Shown: piece after piece, positions 47,315 through 59,607 of the stretch
How the letters are laid out: each line of letters starts with the position of its first letter
How positions within the stretch are numbered: position 1 is the stretch's first letter
NCBI GenBank assembly: GCA_905331475.1
Contig: CAJNYU010000497.1
Coordinates: 317,440-381,439 of the forward strand
Length of the DNA: 64,000 nt
Reading direction: 5' to 3'
From: Rotaria socialis
Taxonomy: Eukaryota; Rotifera; Eurotatoria; Philodinida; Philodinidae
Translations under genes and position numbers: made by a program
The notes under the pieces: model-generated
Seen by the model: only the letters and a program-made list of their open reading frames with translations
Told to the model about the DNA's origin: nothing
The model's database searches: none

Positions 47315-50263
47315 CTATACTTTTTCCAGTTCTTCTTCTTCTTCACGTAATCGATTCAGTCGAGCTTCTTCTTCATGTTTTGATAATTCCATAACTAAAG
47401 ATAAATCTTGTGGTGTAGCTGTAACACCTGATTGTATTTGATTTTGTTGCCTAATTTCGTTTAATTCAGCTTCACTTAAACCTGATGTCAATAAACTTTC
47501 TTCCAAAGCACTATTAGAGTCGAAAATAAAATTTCTATATCATAGTACATTACAGCTTTTACCGTTGTAAATCATAATCTACATAACGATTAGCAATATC
47601 TGTTCGATTTCCACGATTTCCTGCATGTCCTAAAGCTTCATATAGTGTAACTTGATCCGATGAAGTTTGTGCATCATTAGTTGGATTAGTTTCATTAGAA
47701 TCAAGAAGACTTCTTTCAATGGCCATTTGTAATAGAGCATCATCATCCGCATACATCATTGGATGATAACCTTCACCTTCGCCTAATAAAGACAAAAATG
47801 TTAATTAATATGTTTGATATTTTTTCATAAATAAACCTTGACGGCGATATCCTGCCGGTACAGCAAAAATATTTTCATCAACAGCACAAAATGAAATTGA
47901 ATCTTCTTTTATTGTTGATACACCATCAACAGTTTTATCAATACCATGGATGTTTCCAAATGTTACTTTTGCTGTAAGAACATGATAGAGTGGAATCTCT
48001 ACAAAAACGTCGATTATTTTTTATTTTGAGTTAGAACGGAAAAATGCATTGTTCTTACGAATTTTAACAGGAAATCCATTAGGTATTTGAAGTGTAACAA
48101 AATCACGTAACTTTTTAAAGTGAGAATTACTGAAAAAAGAGATATAAAATCATATATTTTAATCCCACATGACTAATTACCTTATTGCCATTAAATCGAT
48201 AATAGGTAATATTTGCTCTTGGAGACTGAGTGGATATTCATCACAAAGAGATATTTGAGCATTGAATGTTTGAATTTTTACATTCTCTTCACGTGCTCGG
48301 CCAATATCTCGATTTTTAAGTTCAACTCGACTATTAAAATACTCTTCAAGTGTTACTGGTGCTTGATTGGAATATTTTGATGAATCCTTTACAGAAACAA
48401 AAACAATCATTACGATTCACATTATTCTGAATACAATTATATACATTTGATTGCTTTGATGCTGATACATTCGTTGCTGCTGATGCATTTGTTGCCATTG
48501 ATGCATTTCCTGCTGCTGCTGCTGCTGTCGTTGCTTTCGACGATGACGATGACGCTGATGATTCGAGAAAATTGAACACTCCTCCAAGAAAATTCCTATT
48601 CGATGAATGTCCGGCTTCATAAGCTTTTCTATCATCTGGTGACATATGTTCAATACGGTTACGTGTCACAAGTTCAAAATTATTAGCTGTATAGACTTTA
48701 CATGCGTAACCATTAATGTTTTCAGTTTTTTCACTACGCATTCCCCAAACACCTGTTTTACTTCTAAAATAAATGAATGTATAAGAAGAAAAAACGTGCT
48801 TTATTTTGTATTGTTCTGAAATTTTTATTTTACCGTTCGAATTCAATTTTATCTACATCAAGATAGACTAAAAATTAAACAGGTAAACACACAATTCAAA
48901 TAAGACAAAATAAGCTTATAAGACATACCAGTTAAATTTGGTGACATAAGTTTACTATCGATTTGATCCATATTTGGTTCAAGAAGAATAGCTTCTTCAC
49001 CTGGTATACTTAAATTTTCACTAAATGCTGATTTTGTTTCATGATCAATATCAATCATTTTAGCACAATCAGCTAAAGATTGAAGTCACATTAATTTCCA
49101 AGAGAAATAAAATTCAATGAAAATATCTTACCCAACAATGAAAAAATAAATGTACGATTGCCTCTTTGCCAATTCGTACCTTCAATGCCAAGTAATGTTG
49201 TATCAACACGAACATTCGGACCTTCATATATATAGATATAGATAATCAATAGAAAAATACTCTTCTTCGTTATCTATTCTGCTTACCACTTTTATAAATT
49301 TTATAAGTATCATTCGGACAAAGTTTAGAGACTAGAGGAACTAAATAGAAAGCAAATATAATTATCCTATTTTCTTTCAAATTTTTTTTCTTTTACCCCA
49401 ACTGGAAAATTCCCATTTCATTTCGACATAAAAATCTAAAATAAATATTAAAAAGATGATTCATGTGAATCAAACGATGAATTTCCATTTAAAATACCTG
49501 GTGACTAAAAAACAAAAAGAAAAACCTCATTATATTTAATTACTAATATTAAAAAAGAATTCTTTATTCTACCTCTTTCAGTTTTCGTAATAATTCTGGA
49601 ATTCCACGAATACGTTGAATATTTCTTTGATAATTTCGATATTTCATAATAAGTTTGACTAAAGATGGATTACCATTTGCTATAGCTTCTTGTAATACTA
49701 AAAGATATGTTATCAATAGAAATAGATCCAAAGTACAAAACAAAAATCTTACAATTCCATCCATCCTTGGAAACAGCATTACAATCAGCATCATTCTGTG
49801 CTAACAATCGAGCTGCTTCTACACGACCCAAACACACAGCTAATTGTATTGGAGTTCGATGGCGAGGATCAAATTGCTCAATTCGATCCTGAAGCAAAAT
49901 GTCAATTGTATAATAAACAGTTTTAAAATCAAATATTGTATGACTCGTCATACTGTTAATGTGTTTCGTTATTCTAACTTGTTATACTATGTAAAATCTC
50001 TCGTGTACATTCTATCGAGGATTTTTTTGTACAATGAATATCCCTCAAGACTATGACTCAATACAAAGAAATTAATCAGACTTCGCTTTTAAGACAGAAT
50101 AAAAAAGCGCAAGGGAAAAACTATTCAATAATTGAAGTTCCGTTTTTCTATTTGACATTAAAAACAAATAACTCACTTTATCGTGTTTTATTAATTCTGC
50201 TAATTTGTCTATTTCATTATTCCAAATAGCCACATGCAAAGGAAATTCCCGTTCAATATTCAT
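47315..50263 (-). CDS. ANKRD13-family ankyrin/UIM protein
   Basis: Ubiquitin-binding adaptor; vertebrate ANKRD13A/B/D regulate endocytosis of ubiquitinated receptors. Fifteen coding exons: 50263-50177, 49888-49753, 49697-49573, 49504-49498 (7 nt), 49435-49397, 49340-49287, 49221-49132, 49072-48929, 48867-48834, 48763-48445, 48386-48181, 48129-48059, 47998-47837, 47782-47563, 47510-47315. Phases close to 629 aa. Ankyrin repeats occupy the first ~120 aa (FPLHVAIWN, TPIQLAVCLGRVEAARLL). The GPCR-chaperone-like core has [38 protein letters not shown] and NWQRGNRTF. Three ubiquitin-interacting motifs near the C-terminus read LLQMAIERSLLDS, DLQRALEESLL and LSLVMELSKHEEE. An Ala/Ser-rich insert lies in exon 10. 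The start follows an acceptor-like ttttag by 2 nt. Confidence 0.92.
49498..49504 (-). other. 7-nt microexon of the ANKRD13 gene
   Basis: TCACCAG lies between a TTTTTTAG acceptor and a GTATTT donor. Including it restores the family sequence [12 protein letters not shown] in frame; skipping it would shift the frame. Confidence 0.85.
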
Positions 50264-50621
50264 ATCTAAAATTCATACTACATTTTTTATTTTATTTATT
50301 TTATTTTAGAAAAAAAGAAGAAAAACAGCTATTGTCAATTATTTAGCGAAATTGTTGTATAAAAAAAACACGCATAGAAAAAATGGAATGTATAAACAAT
50401 CAATAGTTCATATGAGCAAAAGACAAGAAAACAAGAAAATCTTTGTATATTATCAAAGGATAGAAGAAGAAGAAGAAAAACACAAAAAAGAAATATTTTT
50501 GCACAAAGTTCCATGAAATAGATACGCATTGAGATTCACTCTTTAATTTAAAAAAAAAGCAAACGATAGAATTCAATATACATAAACGAGTATTGGAATG
50601 TGAGAATTCAATAGATCGTAT

Positions 50622-53600
50622 CTAGATAATAATAATAACATGGAATCCTAATAATAAACATAAAATAGATAGAATAATAATGGTTGGTTGAGCTAATAAT
50701 GTTGCATGACTAAAATATGGACAATATGGACATTGATATGAACCACAAACCTAGTATAAATAAATACACGAAAAATAATAATTTATTAAATAGTAAAAAA
50801 TATATAGGTATATGAATATTTACCTGGCATATATCTAATGCAAATAAATTTCTTAATGTATAAACGCTTCGATTCATGTTACCAGGTTCAAACCATTCAT
50901 AGGCTCGTACTTCATAGTAACGAGATATATTAGCAACAGGTATCCAACGTTTAGCTTGAAATTCAAAACATATTGGATCAAAATCCACATAATCAAAACC
51001 AAAATTGATTTGTCCAGGCCAATTTTCTGCTTCACGTAAATTACGTGTGCTTAAACTACGTATCATCACTTTTAAATCTCTTTCTTCAACACGATAACCT
51101 GTTGGAATTTGTATTTCAATCATGACTGAACCACTACGTGATGCCTTGAGTACATTAACATTTTCTGGGCGCCAACCAAGACAAACATTATAATCAATTG
51201 TTGAAAAATTACGACCGGATAGCATCGGTTGAACATCGATTGAAAAAGGTACGTAATGTGGACGACGAACTTTTTCATCAAATTCAACATTAACACCAAC
51301 ATGCATCTAGATTTAAATTGAAACACAAAAGTAGACAAGAATTTAATAATAAAAGATCAAATATGACATACTTGTATAAGTGCATAGCCATTACCGAATC
51401 CATTAAGATAAACAACACCGAAAACATTTTCAACATCTCGAACTTGTGTTTCTATTAAATTTTCATCAACAATTACAATTGGAGCATGAGCATGGTCAGC
51501 CGATACTGATGATGATAAATCTATGCGAATATTATAGGCAATAATTTCAAAACCACGTAAGACAGCATAACCAACAATAGCACGCTGTGCTATACAAGAA
51601 TCATAAGTTGCAGACCAACCACCAATATAATTACGCATTGATTGCATCCATAATACTAGAAAAATGATTTAAATATTAGAACGAAAAAGATCTTTATTCA
51701 AGATAGTAACTAGAAAGACAAATAATTTGAATTTTAAAAATTGTCTATGTTCTCAAATATGATATAAACAGATTAATGGCATATAAAAGTAGATTTTAGC
51801 ACTTCGATGGATCGTGATAGATGTGTTAGTCAAAGATCTTTACAAGCTACAACAGATATTTTCATCATCAAATCTTTTCATATACAAATTATGACAAATA
51901 TTGTTGATATAACATCAAGGATTGCATAAATATATCAATAATATCTCATTAACATATACTGATTAGTCCCTTAATATTTTTGTTAAAATATATTAAATAG
52001 AAAAATTACGAAAAAGTAAACGCTAAAATAGATAGATTCTAAATAATTAACCTTAGCAACCTTATGCATTGGATTTCAATCTCATAGTGATTTATTTCTT
52101 AACTGAGTGAGACGGGTGGTTCAGTTTCTTCAGTCTATGAAAATAACTTTTTTGAATAGTTTACCTGCTTGTTCAGCGTCTCGAACTCGAGCTTTCTGTG
52201 TCAGAGTCATCACAACAAAAGCTGTAGCAGAAACAGCATGTGATTCAAAATCTGTTGGTACAGGCTTGGGACCATATCGAGGATTTACATTTGGCCATGT
52301 TTTAGTCATTCCAGGTAGATTAAAATTTGCATAATAAACACCATTCTCATCTAAAATTAAAATTATTTATTTTCAACATAAACAAATAGTTTCTTTCGAA
52401 TATTACTCATTTTTTTAAATGAATGCACCATTGCAAAAGCTGCATCTTGTTCAGCACTATTTGTTAAATGTAATGCATATGTAACAATAGCCATATCAAA
52501 TGCATCCGTTATTAAACGAAAATGTTTTTCTAACCACATTTTTCCTCGATTAATAGCACCTGTTAAAAATTTTGCTGGTATGCCACGTACATCAAGATTT
52601 AATTGTAAGGAAATAATAACTTGAGCTGTTAAGGATAAATTTAATTGTTGATATGTACCACTGATATTTGTATAACGTATACCAAATTTATTTCGATCTG
52701 CGTATGATGTCGATTCAGCCCACGAACCATTCTGTTGCTGAACAGTTAAAAGAAAACCTACTATATCTGAACGTAGATTTGGATCAATATATAATGCTTT
52801 TTCTTCCCATTCAGGATAAACAGCATCACGTAATGTCATTAATGACCATGATGTTAAAAAAACAGATGATTCATTATTAAAACCATATTGACTAAACGAA
52901 CCTTTACGCCATGGTTCATCAGGATTATCACCAACATACATTGCCATAAAACGAAGATATTCCATATTTGCAAATGTTAAAACTTTCATTAATTTTTCTT
53001 GATCAAATGCACGACCACCATGACCTAAAAAATTAATATTATTTACGATAATAATAAAGTGATTCTATTGTTTGATTTTTATTCTTCACCTTGTAACATA
53101 TAACGAAGATTATAAATCATCATGCCAAAATCAAAGATTCCAGAATCAGCTGGAGCAGTTGTACGTTGAATTAAATTATCTGTATTTAACCATTCATCAT
53201 AGCCCAACATGAAAAATGGTCCAGCTACATCACCAGAAACAAATATTTCACATGTGCCCGAACCTGGTATATAATTCCAATAGTTTTCCAATGGAACTAT
53301 AAATTGTTGAGGTACAGTTACATCGTATTCATTCATTTGTCGAGGTAAATTATTCAATGATAATATAGTTGGTGTATGATAAAAATTACGTATACCTTCA
53401 TAATTAACTTTAATGATTTCACGATAGAAATCACGTGAAACACCAGTTATACCTAAATAAAAACAGATATAAAAAAATTCATCATATATTCTTTCATGGA
53501 ATAACAAATGCCATAAATTAAAATCATAGAAAAATTAATGGTAAAAAAACAAATGTTGATTTGACCGAATCATCATTGACAAGGCAATGTAGGTAGTTTA

Positions 53601-56600
53601 CTATTAGTTCTGAAGTATTTATATGAAAATTTTTATCTTCATGCTCTTTTATTAATTTAATAAGCACAAATATCTTTCTTTCCGCTTTCGTCGTCATGCA
53701 CATTTGCTATTAGATGGAGGAAACAGCAATTTTTCATTCAATAGTGATAACAAAAAAATATATATGACATATTTGCATGCACAGCTTATACAATCATAAA
53801 TATGATACCTTCAAAACTACTCACTTGATATCATTGTCGTAAGTCTAAAAAGATATTTATAAGAGGAAAGAACAACTTTCATTTTAATGTTATGTTATGT
53901 TAATTATATGAAAATCAATGAGACACTGATAATAATAGTCCACGTTAAGTATTAACTCCAGTAATTTTCTCCTGAGAAATTACAAAGGTCTATACTAAGA
54001 ACAGCATGTCATTTCCTATCATCTTTCATAGCATTTTTTTCTTGCTTCGATCGAAACATAAGAAATATTTCAAAAAATGATAATTCTTCATTTTGATGAA
54101 AAATAAATGCCAATTATCGTTTTCTTTTCTTGTATGAATCAGACACAAATAAATAGACATGAATAGATAAATAATTTTATTTTTCTATTTTCCTATTGAA
54201 TTATTTACCTTCAATCATGACTTCTATTTCACCAGCAACAATTGGTACAAAAGGAATATAAATTCTTCGTACTTCATTTGGATATAAAATAACTAAAACA
54301 TGATGTTGTCCATCAGTTAACCTTGGTGCATAGGCAGTAACAACACCATTTTCATCAACATTCACAAAACGATAATTATCTGAGGCGTGTAAAATAATTA
54401 ATGCTTCAATACGATATGTTTGAAAATTAAAAACATCAACACGTGCACCAATTTGTTCACCAAGTCGAACAATAGGTGGAATTTCAACTTTGATAAAAAA
54501 TTGTCGAGTACCTTCATAAATGCATGGCACATCAAGAACACCAAAACCTGTTAAACGACTAACAGCAATTGCTGTTATAACCCATGTTGCAATTACATTT
54601 GGTACTGTTGCACGAAATTGTACACGACCATCTGGATAAGCAAATTGTTGATGCCACATAAAATCAAGTTGTAATTCACGTTCCCAATATGGCCATAAAC
54701 GACGATATAATGGAGTAAAACTATATTGAGTTCTTGTTATATTACCTAAACATGATATGAATAGAGAATATTTATTCATAGGTTTCCTTTGAAAATTATT
54801 TCTCACAATTAGCTTCATCGGAACCATCTCGACAATCGAGAATACCATTACATCGTAATGGTGGTGGATAACATGAACCATCTGTGCATTGCATTAAACC
54901 GAATTGATTACATGCAGTTTGTATAGCTTGAACATTAACATTAGTAAATATTTGCATGCCAGACGAATTAAATGTTGAAGCAGCATCATAGCCATAGGAT
55001 TGTGATGGAAAGAAAACTCTCTCGGATGGTATATTCATTTCAGAATACCATGTATGTTGAAAACTAGTTGATGAATATTTATCAAATGAATATAATTCGT
55101 CATAAATCTATAATTTAAAATCAAATAAATACACATATTTATTTTTTTTTTGAATAAAATATTTGTTTAAAAACAAAATCATACCATAACTGGAGTAAAA
55201 TGATTTCCTGGTGGAAATAAACGTGTTTGTACAAGACCAAGACCAGCGAATGCAACAAATGATTGTGGTGATGCATATGCTAACACTTCAATTGTATTTC
55301 CTGTAAAATCTTTTCGTCTGTTGACTGTTATATTAACACGATTGGTAACTGATGATGTATTCACATGAAAATTCATGCTATCAGCTACAATTTCACCATC
55401 GTATCGTATATAATAAACAAGAATATGAGCTGATGGTGCCATTTCACGACTAACACCAACATCGAATGTTTTTTGTTTTGCACCATCCATGGGAAGTATA
55501 TTTGTAAAAATTAATCTTCCACCGGATGTTATATGATAAGAAACAAAATCAACATATTGTGTTGCATTAACACGGAATAGCATGTAATCACCTACTCGTG
55601 GGGTTTCAGTACTAGATGTAACTTGTAGATAACTATTTGACGGAGATAAATAACGTATAGCACGTTGTTCATCATCAGCACCATCAATTTTTATATCATT
55701 ATCATATAATTCAGCACGAAGACGTATAAATGTAATAGCAAGATCACCTGGTGCTAAAAAGTAATGTCGAATTATGCCAGATGAATCCAGTATGTAATTG
55801 GCAGGTTCTTGATATATGCCAAGATCAGTTTCTGTATATATACGAATATATCCATTACGACGTGGAGCGAATTTCGTACCATCGTAATTAACAGCAGCAA
55901 CATAAGTAGAAAAAAGCATACGAGGTTTATAGACCATTGATGGGCCACCAAGAAACCGAAGATGTACACCTGGTGTATAAAAAGAAACAACAGTCGTACC
56001 ATTATTGGTTTCATTCCACCATGGATCATGAACAAGAGCTGTAATTAAAATTTCTTTTCCATCAAGATCTGGTACAAGCGAAAGAATGGTAGCCATAGGA
56101 ATAAAAAAACCAGCAACTCCATTAAAATTATCAATCGTTGTTATAAATGATGGTACTGATTGATCGAATTCAACATCTTTTAATGGATATGTGCGTGGAT
56201 CATATGGAACAGACATATCACGTGCACGTACAAAAACTCGAGCAAAACCCAACACACCCATGCCTGTAGAATAATTTGCTGTTACAATACCACCAACACC
56301 GGGTGCATCCATTGGTAAATAATATGGAACAGTAACATTAACTTCAAATTTTCTTGCATAAAATTCATAGAGTTCAAATGTTTTTACAGCTTCATAGCCC
56401 ATCACACGACATTTTATTGACCAGATACCTTCTGGTGGTGCATCATTAATTGGATACTAAGAAGAATAAGAAAAAAAAGTTGATAGTTCAAGCACTGCAA
56501 ATTTATACAAATATTTACTTCAAGTGATATCATGCCAGCTGTTGTTTGTTGATTTTCCCATTTACGTAAAATATGTCCAGATGGACCATGTATATAAACA

Positions 56601-57268
56601 TCAACTGTATGATAATAACCACTTAGATCAGGATATATAGGTATACAACGAAATTGTACAACTGTTTCATGACGATAAACTGGTCGATCAAGTTGAATTA
56701 GTATTGTTACAGCTTTTTGTTCAAACACTAATTGTGAAACATTATAAAATTTCAGTTCACCTGTTAATAATTTTCCCTCAAGTGTTAAACGATATGTACC
56801 ACTACGAACATTATTTGGTATACGCATTTCAAGTGTACGAGGCACACCAACAAAAAATAAATCTTCAGCTGCAGCAACATCCATATCATCATTGGATATT
56901 AAAGCTTTCACCATCATTGGATTCCATTCATCACGTAGAATAGTTACACTTAATGCAACTAATTGTGCAGGTCGAATGACACGTGGACCTAAAACAATAT
57001 ACGCTGGCACTAGTGGTACTCGTGCCATTTGTGATGTAATGATATTCAATGGAATTTGTCGACGGTGAATAGAATGATTAACATAAATATTATTAGCAAG
57101 TTCTTCGTGTTGATTAAAAATAGAAAGACCATCATCGTTCTCAACAAATTTAGTTGTATCATTTTCAGGATAGAATGGGAAAAAGTCTGATGACTGATAA
57201 GCAGAGATTGTTGTAAAAGTAAAAAATAATTGAAAGTGAAACCATAGAATAATATTCATATGGTTCAT
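50622..57268 (-). CDS. Macroglobulin complement-related protein (TEP/A2M family, no thioester)
   Basis: Large secreted or surface alpha-2-macroglobulin family protein. Exons: 57268-56519, 56456-55185, 55107-54807, 54745-54209, 53452-53090, 53024-52407, 52350-52165, 51655-51372, 51306-50824, 50750-50622, giving 1640 aa. A signal peptide (FQLFFTFTTISAY) is followed by macroglobulin domains (VFVRARD, LFSTYVAAVN). An LDL-receptor class A module lies at about 740-775 (CTDGSCYPPPLRC, DCRDGSDEANC), then an alpha-2-macroglobulin domain, the alpha-helical thioester-domain region (NGSWAESTSYADR) and the receptor-binding domain. Where active members have GCGEQ, this one reads APADSGIFDFG after NLIQ, so no thioester can form. 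An LDLa and a lost thioester are the hallmarks of insect Mcr, which acts in septate junctions and phagocytosis. The C-terminus is hydrophobic (PTIIILSILCLLLGF), suggesting a membrane or GPI anchor. The start follows attctag directly. Confidence 0.9.
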
Positions 57269-57916
57269 CTAGAATAGAAAATTAATCAAGCCCAATCAAT
57301 CAAAATTAATAAAAAAGTTTCAATATAATGACTTTTTTGAAAGGTGTTCAATCACGATCTGTTTGTTTTTTGGGACAACCAATGGATTCATTTATAATGA
57401 CATCTATTGGAGATAATCATTATTTGAACATAATTTATCATCTTCTTCAATTTAATAATTATGAAAAGAACTTTAAAACTTTGCTAAAAAGTTTCCATTT
57501 ATTCCAACTAGATGTCACTAAATCATTAATAATTGCCCACAAATTGACCTTCAAGATATGGCCCTCACCTTTCTTCTTTTTCATCAGAGGACAAAATTTC
57601 TCATTCAATAAAATAAATTCTTCTCTTTTTGCAACCTTGAAAGCATAGAATGCATATTGCGTTATTTCATTGCTTTCTTTTTACAGCAAAACCTTTATAT
57701 TCAATTTCATAAAATGATGAATCGTTAACATATATTTGTCTCTTATATTTTTGACATAAGTACTACGATATGCATTCATACGGAGATGTAAACAGAAATC
57801 ATCATGCTTAGTTCACTTATATTTGTAAAGTTTCGAAGTTTCATAACTTGAAAATAATGACGTATTATTAATAGGTTCATCTCATTCTTTTAAAAAGAAA
57901 CCCATGTTGCGAATAC

Positions 57917-58251
57917 CGGATCAATTTTTGCGGTAAACCGCGGTATTTATCCGTTCTGCGGTAATGGGAGCCGGTAACCGGACCGATAAACCCGCGGTTA
58001 TAAGCCCATTTTGATCCCATGTAAATGTAANAAGACTTTTTCTGTCAAAAATTATAGATGAACCGGTTAACCGCTTTTTTTTAGCGGTAACCGCGGTATT
58101 AATCAAAACCGGCGGTTTACCGCGGTAAATGCCAGTTCATTTTTTGTGGTAAACCGCGGTATTTATCCGTTCTGCTGTAATGGGAGCCGGTAACCGGACC
58201 GGTAAAACCGCGGTTAACCGCCGATTTTCATGCGGTTTTTATTACATGGGA
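57917..58251. repeat. GC-rich palindromic repeat, hAT-like subterminal structure
   Basis: Two direct copies of about 76 bp (57925-57999 and 58141-58216) share ggtaaaccgcggtatttatc, then ccggtaaccggacc. Between them lie inverted copies (ggtttaccgcggtaaa near 58113). The block is packed with palindromes around ACCGCGGT and CCGGTTAACC. A 10-bp perfect inverted pair, tcccatgtaa (58015-58024) and ttacatggga (58242-58251), frames the second half. Subterminal palindromes of this kind occur in non-autonomous hAT elements; this class is a guess. Confidence 0.6.
58031..58031. other. Single-base assembly ambiguity (N)
   Basis: Second N of the window, inside the palindromic repeat block and close to one end of the 10-bp inverted pair. 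Confidence 0.95.
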
Positions 58252-58659
58252 ACGTATATCATAAATTGAAATTTTATCTCCGATTAATTTTCAATTCGGG
58301 AACATCTCAAAATGTTAAAAAAGTTGAACAAGAGTCTGATGATAATTTTCAAAATAATTGTTTCAAAGAAATTCCATTTGACTGTAATACTATAAGAATG
58401 AAAACACATCTCTCTTAATTCTAGTTTACTTTTTACTATAATAACAATACTATTCATTGATATTTCTAAAAAAAAAGCGCAAATACAAGAAAATCAAAAA
58501 AGTTGTATGTGAATTTTCTTTTTCATCGATTGAAGTATTATTTTGAATAATATCGTAGCATTGCATTTTATCTAGTCAGAGACAAAACCTTAAGTTTACA
58601 CATACAAATTTAGAATTCAAACAATAATGCGAAGGACACAAGATAATTGTTGTTATGTC

Positions 58660-59576
58660 TTAAAATAAATCATCATCATGATTATTAATGTTCTCTCGAA
58701 TTATTTTTTTCTGTTGTCGACGTTGTTTATTGATACGTTTCAAACAGAAACGAAGATTTCGAGCAAAGTCTATTGTATATTTGGTTGCTGTACGATGTCG
58801 ATGGCCTGGATTAAGTGTTCCAACATAGCAAATATTTGATTGATCATCAAACACATAGGGCTCGATCAATCGAGTTAAAACATCATTGTTAAATGCTAAA
58901 AGAAAAAATAACAAAAATTATTGATCCTAATCATAAATATTATATTGCACCTGCTCGAACTCGATCTGGATTTTGTCGATTGCCAATAAGTGCTCTTTTG
59001 AATGATAATATCGTTTTATTTAATGAATTAATCAAAACTTTTCTTCTATGCGAACATAAATTTCGTGTATAAACATATTGAGATGAAGCTAAAACAACAA
59101 TCATTAATGAACCCATAACTTTCGATTGATGTTTCTCATGAAAGTTAATTTGAATTATTTGATGAATAAAACGACGTCGTCTCTTGATTTGGCATGTTAC
59201 GTAATCAATATCTTTATCATTTTTTAAATGAAATACATCATTTGGTATTAATGTCCAATTCATAGACTTAATAATACGTATCGGAGAATAGTTTTGTAAA
59301 AGATCAATTATTCGGTTATGACATATTCCCAATAATTTGATATAAATATCATATGATGATAGAAGACGATTTAGATCAAATGCAAATCGATCAATCAATT
59401 CATGAAGGAGAAAGTTTTTCCCCGAATATTTTCCACCCCCAATTAAATATAAGCAGCTATATAGAAATAGTTGTAGAGATAAAGAAAAAGAGCAGTAGAA
59501 AAACCTGTTATCATAATCCCTGTAGGATTAAAAATTCAAACACAGCATAATTGTTGTTGTCTGTCAAAACTATCTT

Positions 59577-59607
<31 letters not shown>

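Larger units (their letters stand above)
57269..58659. other. Intergenic with CCGCGG-rich repeat
   Basis: About 1.4 kb between the macroglobulin start and the kinesin-like stop. Contains the repeat at 57917-58251. An open frame near 57328-57648 (+) has no domain or splice context and is not called. Confidence 0.5.

Noticed and set aside
57328..57648. 106-codon plus-strand frame upstream of the macroglobulin gene
   Set aside because: Phe/Leu/Lys-rich chance frame without domain, introns or conserved pattern.
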